A stretch of DNA of 64,000 bases. Origin: Rhizobium sp. NLR16a (GTDB taxonomy: Bacteria; Pseudomonadota; Alphaproteobacteria; Rhizobiales; Rhizobiaceae). The translations under genes and the position numbers were made by a program. This document shows, in pieces, positions 60,793 through 64,000 of this stretch (the first letter of the stretch is position 1; the number at the start of each line of letters is the position of its first letter). The notes under the pieces are model-generated. The model was not told where the DNA came from, ran no database searches, and worked only from the letters and a program-made list of their open reading frames with translations. The stretch covers positions 434,001 through 498,000 of the forward strand of contig NZ_CP072866.1 of the NCBI RefSeq assembly GCF_017948245.1, read 5' to 3'.

Positions 60793-61818
60793 ATGGCAGA
60801 AATCCGATTGGAAAATATCCGCAAGAGCTTCGGCGCTTTCGAGGTGATCAAGGGTGTGACGATGGAGATCCGCAGGGGCGAGTTCATGGTGTTCGTGGGG
60901 CCGTCTGGATGTGGCAAGTCCACGCTGCTGCGGCTCATCTCCGGGCTCGAGGACATCACCTCGGGAACCCTCGCTTTCGACGGTGAGACGGTAAACCGGC
61001 ACGCGCCGTCGAAGAGAGGGATCGCCATGGTGTTCCAGTCCTACGCGCTCTACCCGCATATGACGGTCTTCGACAACATGGCTTTCGGCATGAAGCTTTC
61101 CGGGAGCAACAGAGACGAATGCCGCCGGCGCGTTGAGCAGGCGGCCGGTATGCTGCAGCTCTCGTCCTTCCTGGACCGCTTGCCGCGACAGCTTTCCGGC
61201 GGACAGCGTCAGCGCGTCGCCATCGGCCGGGCGATCGTGCGCGATCCCAAGGTTTTCCTCTTCGACGAGCCGCTGTCCAACCTCGATGCGGCGCTTCGCG
61301 TCGCGACGAGGCTCGAGATCGCCAAGCTTCATCGCAGCATGCACGGCACGACGATGATCTATGTAACGCATGATCAGGTCGAGGCCATGACGCTGGCCGA
61401 TCGGATCTGCGTGTTGAGGGACGGCGTCGTCGAGCAGATCGGCACGCCGCTGGAACTTTACGAAAGCCCGAATTCGGTCTTCGTCGCCGGTTTCATCGGT
61501 TCGCCGAAAATGAACTTCCTGTCGGGCGGGCAGGCGCAGCCCTATCACAGCCATACGATCGGTGTGCGCGCAGAGCATGTGCGCGTCACGGCGGAGTCGC
61601 CGGTTTGGAGTGGCACGGTCATCCATTCCGAAATCCTCGGTTCCGATAGCTTCGTTTACTTGGATATCGGGGCCGATGAACCGCTTGTCGTGCGGGAGGC
61701 CGGCGTCTCTCGACATGAGCCGGGCCAAACGCTTGGCCTCGCGCCACTTGCCGGTCACATCCACCGTTTCGACCGGTCGGGCCGGGCGCTCGAACGTGAA
61801 TCCATGCGGGCTGCCTGA
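60793..61818 (+). CDS. thuK: trehalose/maltose ABC transporter ATPase ThuK (MalK type)
   Basis: This 341-residue ATPase has Walker [18 protein letters not shown]-loop [12 protein letters not shown], signature [16 protein letters not shown], Walker [15 protein letters not shown] and the switch His in VTHDQVEAM. The C-terminal TOBE-type domain (about 240-341) includes [14 protein letters not shown] and [11 protein letters not shown]. It is about 20-30 residues shorter than typical MalK, as in ThuK proteins. It energises ThuF-ThuG and may be shared with other disaccharide importers. Confidence 0.92.
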   Translation: MAEIRLENIRKSFGAFEVIKGVTMEIRRGEFMVFVGPSGCGKSTLLRLISGLEDITSGTLAFDGETVNRHAPSKRGIAMVFQSYALYPHMTVFDNMAFGMKLSGSNRDECRRRVEQAAGMLQLSSFLDRLPRQLSGGQRQRVAIGRAIVRDPKVFLFDEPLSNLDAALRVATRLEIAKLHRSMHGTTMIYVTHDQVEAMTLADRICVLRDGVVEQIGTPLELYESPNSVFVAGFIGSPKMNFLSGGQAQPYHSHTIGVRAEHVRVTAESPVWSGTVIHSEILGSDSFVYLDIGADEPLVVREAGVSRHEPGQTLGLAPLAGHIHRFDRSGRALERESMRAA

Positions 61819-61876
61819 TCTTTCAGGCTCGATGTCCTTCCCAGGCTCGATCCGCTTCAGCTACAAGGAGAAAGAC

Positions 61877-62662
61877 GTGACTATACGCACCGTTGTGTGG
61901 GGTGAAAACATCCACGAGAATACCAATGCGATCGTCCGGGGCATCTACCCTGAAGGCATGCATACGACGATCGCCAATGCGCTGAATACCGATGCCGGCA
62001 TCTCGGCGAGCACGGCGACGCTGCAGGAGCCGGAACACGGGCTGAGCGAGGCCCGGCTTGCCGAAACCGATGTCTTGACCTGGTGGGGCCACAAGGATCA
62101 CGGTGCGGTGTCAGACGTCGTCGTCGAACGTGTCGCCAGGCGCGTCTGGGAGGGCATGGGCCTTCTCGTGCTGCATTCCGGCCATTTCTCCAAGATCTTC
62201 AAGCGGCTGATGGGTACCCCCTGCGCGCTGAAATGGCGCGAGGCGGGCGAGCGCGAGCGGCTGTGGACGATCAACCCGCGCCATCCGATCGCCGCCGGCA
62301 TCGGCGAGCATTTCGAGCTCGAGAACGAGGAAATGTATGGCGAGCAATTCTCGGTGCCGGAGCCGCTTGAAACGGTGTTCATCTCCTGGTTCCAGGGCGG
62401 GGAAGTGTTCCGCTCGGGCCTGACCTGGCGCCGCGGCGCCGGCAACATCTTCTATTTCCGCCCGGGCCACGAGACCTATCCGACCTATCACGACGCCACG
62501 GTGCAGAAGGTGCTGATCAACGGCGTCAAGTGGGCCTACAACCCTGAAGGCGCGTTGACTGGCATTACCGACGCTCCAAATGTGCCCGTGGAAAAGGCAT
62601 TGGAGCCGATCGTCGAACGCGGCCCGAAACTGCACCAAGCCGGCGAAGCCGGTTACCGCTGA
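61877..62662 (+). CDS. thuA: ThuA, trehalose utilisation protein (GATase1-like)
   Basis: The start is a GTG at 61877, six bases after AAGGAG. An ATG does not occur in a suitable place, so the GTG is well supported. The 261-residue protein has the ThuA-like fold (PF06283) related to class-I glutamine amidotransferases: [58 protein letters not shown] and [20 protein letters not shown]. The catalytic Cys of true amidotransferases is replaced (LHSGH). In S. meliloti thuA and thuB are needed to use trehalose and related sugars, in a pathway through 3-keto derivatives. It precedes thuB by 27 bases. Confidence 0.93.
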   Translation: MTIRTVVWGENIHENTNAIVRGIYPEGMHTTIANALNTDAGISASTATLQEPEHGLSEARLAETDVLTWWGHKDHGAVSDVVVERVARRVWEGMGLLVLHSGHFSKIFKRLMGTPCALKWREAGERERLWTINPRHPIAAGIGEHFELENEEMYGEQFSVPEPLETVFISWFQGGEVFRSGLTWRRGAGNIFYFRPGHETYPTYHDATVQKVLINGVKWAYNPEGALTGITDAPNVPVEKALEPIVERGPKLHQAGEAGYR

Positions 62663-62689
62663 ATTTGATAAACGACTATGAGGACACAA

Positions 62690-63727
62690 ATGCGCTTGAT
62701 CATTCTCGGAACGGGAGGATGGGCAAACACCCATGCCATGAATTTCTCGGAAATCGCCGGCGTCAAGATTGTTGCTGCCGTTGATACCGACGAGGTCCGA
62801 CTTCGGGCCTTCGCGCTCAGGCATGGCATCCCGCTTACCTTCACATCGCTCGATGACGCCCTTGCGTGGGGGGAGTTTGACGCCGTGACCAATGTGACGC
62901 CGGATCGCGCGCATTATTCCACGACAATGAAGATACTCGGCGCCGGCAAACATGTGCTCTGCGAGAAGCCCCTGGCCGTCAACTACCGCGAGGCCAAGGA
63001 GATGGCCGACGCCGCGGCGGCGTCCGGCAAGGTCGCGATGGTAAACCTTACCTATCGTAACGTGGCGCCGCTGCAGGCGGCGCGAAAGATGGTACTGGAT
63101 GGCCGCCTCGGCGCGATCCGCCACTTCGAAGCCTCGTATCTGCAGAGCTGGTTGGTCTCCAAGGCCTGGGGCGACTGGACCAAAGAATCCCAATGGCTTT
63201 GGCGGCTCTCGACAAAGCACGGCTCCAATGGCGTGCTGGGCGATGTCGGTATCCACATTCTCGACTTCGCGGTTTTTGCCGCCGGAAGCGACGTCAAGGC
63301 GGCGGCGTCGCATCTCAAGGTTTTCGACAAGAGTCCTGGGAACCGGATCGGAGAATACGAACTCGATGCAAATGACAGCTTCCTGATGATGGCCGAACTC
63401 GAAAACGGGGCGGCCGGTGTCATTCATGCGACGCGCTGGGCGACAGGCCATCTGAACGAATTGCGCCTGCGCTTGCATGGAGACAAGGGGGCGCTGGAGG
63501 TGGTGCATACGCCTGAAGGCTCCACCCTCAGGGCCTGTGAAGGCGCCGATGCCGACAAGGCGATCTGGCGCAAGATCGAGGTCGAGCCGGTCATCACCAA
63601 TTTCCAGAGATTTGCGAACGCCGTGCAAAAAGGGGAGAGGGATGAGCCGGGTTTCGGCCATGCCGCCAAGCTGCAATTTGTTCTTGATCACGCAGTCAAG
63701 ACGGCCGGCGCCCTGACGGAGCTTTAG
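62690..63727 (+). CDS. thuB: ThuB, GFO/IDH/MocA-family oxidoreductase
   Basis: The ATG at 62690 (MRLIILGTGGWANTHAMNFS) has GAGG eight bases upstream. An ATG 12 bases earlier is the alternative. The 345-residue protein has the GFO/IDH/MocA Rossmann domain (GTGGWANTHA near residue 6, VAAVDTDEVRLRA), the typical HVLCEKPLAVNYREAKEMAD near residue 95, and the C-terminal domain with GVLGDVGIHILDF holding the usual acid/His pair. ThuB acts with ThuA in the oxidation of trehalose-type disaccharides to keto forms. It ends the thu operon. Confidence 0.93.
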   Translation: MRLIILGTGGWANTHAMNFSEIAGVKIVAAVDTDEVRLRAFALRHGIPLTFTSLDDALAWGEFDAVTNVTPDRAHYSTTMKILGAGKHVLCEKPLAVNYREAKEMADAAAASGKVAMVNLTYRNVAPLQAARKMVLDGRLGAIRHFEASYLQSWLVSKAWGDWTKESQWLWRLSTKHGSNGVLGDVGIHILDFAVFAAGSDVKAAASHLKVFDKSPGNRIGEYELDANDSFLMMAELENGAAGVIHATRWATGHLNELRLRLHGDKGALEVVHTPEGSTLRACEGADADKAIWRKIEVEPVITNFQRFANAVQKGERDEPGFGHAAKLQFVLDHAVKTAGALTEL

Positions 63728-63756
63728 GCAGGCTCTTCGGAGGGCGGTCGAACTCG

Positions 63757-64000
63757 TCAAATGCGCTGGTTCAGCTCGTCTTCGCTGATGCCGAAATGCT
63801 CGAGGATGATCCCGACGTTCCGGCGGTGCGACTTGAAATAGACGTCAAAGAGATCGCCGATCAGCGGAACCGTGCCGCAGGCGGCGTCGACGCCGAGATT
63901 GACCGCCATGCGGGCGAGCTTATGCGCGGGAAGGCCGAGGCGCCTTGCTTCGTCGATGATGAAAAGACCGATAAGCGACCCGGCAACGTCACCGACGGCC
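63757..64000 (-). CDS. DUF4112-family protein, N-terminus cut by window edge
   Basis: The minus-strand frame enters from the right edge and stops at a TGA (63757-63759). The visible 80 residues read GDVAGSLIGLFIIDEARRLG, HKLARMAVNLGVDAACGTVP and LIGDLFDVYFKSHRRNVGII. The sequence VNLGVDAACGTVPLIGDLFD then FKSHRRN is the conserved core of DUF4112, a family of small membrane-associated proteins common in Proteobacteria. The function is unknown. The start lies beyond the window. It converges on thuB with 29 bases between the stops. Confidence 0.82.
   Translation of the reverse strand, partial: AVGDVAGSLIGLFIIDEARRLGLPAHKLARMAVNLGVDAACGTVPLIGDLFDVYFKSHRRNVGIILEHFGISEDELNQRI

Noticed and set aside
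62111..63760. Minus-strand open frame of about 550 codons across thuA and thuB
   Set aside because: It crosses two well-identified genes and has no family motif.

Overview
The window looks like part of a large repABC plasmid (or chromid) of a rhizobium, most likely the Rhizobium leguminosarum/etli group. The evidence is a complete repA-repB-repC operon with an antisense RNA gene between repB and repC (52594-56308), a full thuR/thuEFGK/thuAB trehalose-type cluster, many LacI-controlled ABC importers, GC-rich coding bias, and several promoters of the alphaproteobacterial general stress type (GGAAC-N16-CGTT). No rRNA, tRNA, CRISPR array, prophage or insertion sequence was seen.

Layout. 1-3175: small, poorly characterised proteins (a truncated basic protein, a lipoprotein, a DUF883-like membrane-anchored protein, small acidic proteins) and a DUF982 gene broken by an in-frame stop. 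3207-8099: a LacI regulator divergent from an amino-acid-type importer (binding protein plus a fused permease-ATPase) and an FAD-dependent oxidoreductase, with two operator-like palindromes between. 8194-17739: two small proteins, a large methyl-accepting chemotaxis protein, a three-gene set resembling E. coli ybhP/ybhN/ybhO (EEP phosphatase, YbhN membrane protein, phospholipase D) with stress-type promoters, a DUF763 protein and a DUF4105 membrane protein. 18031-20716: an EamA exporter, an unknown membrane protein and a frame-broken secreted-protein remnant.

20762-32863 is a sugar-acid catabolic island. A GntR regulator, a uronate-dehydrogenase-like enzyme, a lactonase and a DapA-family enzyme lie divergent from an oligopeptide-type importer and two enolase-superfamily dehydratases. 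Together they could import and oxidise a uronic-acid-containing compound. 32969-34843: an FMN reductase, a multiply frameshifted nitroreductase pseudogene and an ArsR regulator. 35027-40461: an operon of a MASE1/five-PAS sensor kinase with three response regulators. 40712-42168: an atypical SDR and a vapBC-type toxin-antitoxin pair.

42371-52356 holds two adjacent ribose-type (CUT2) sugar importers, each with its own LacI regulator. 52594-56308 is the replication and partition module. 56353-63727 is the thu cluster (repressor, importer, ThuA and ThuB) for trehalose/maltose/sucrose-type disaccharides. The right edge cuts a DUF4112 gene.

Recurring themes: a stable hairpin follows the binding-protein gene in four separate ABC operons, translational coupling by 1-4 base overlaps is common, and each transport locus carries its own operator-like palindromes. 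No clearly novel defence or biosynthetic system was recognised. The most unusual items are the face-to-face stress promoters at 12722-12748, the one-kinase/three-receiver operon, the repeated binding-protein hairpins and the decaying genes.
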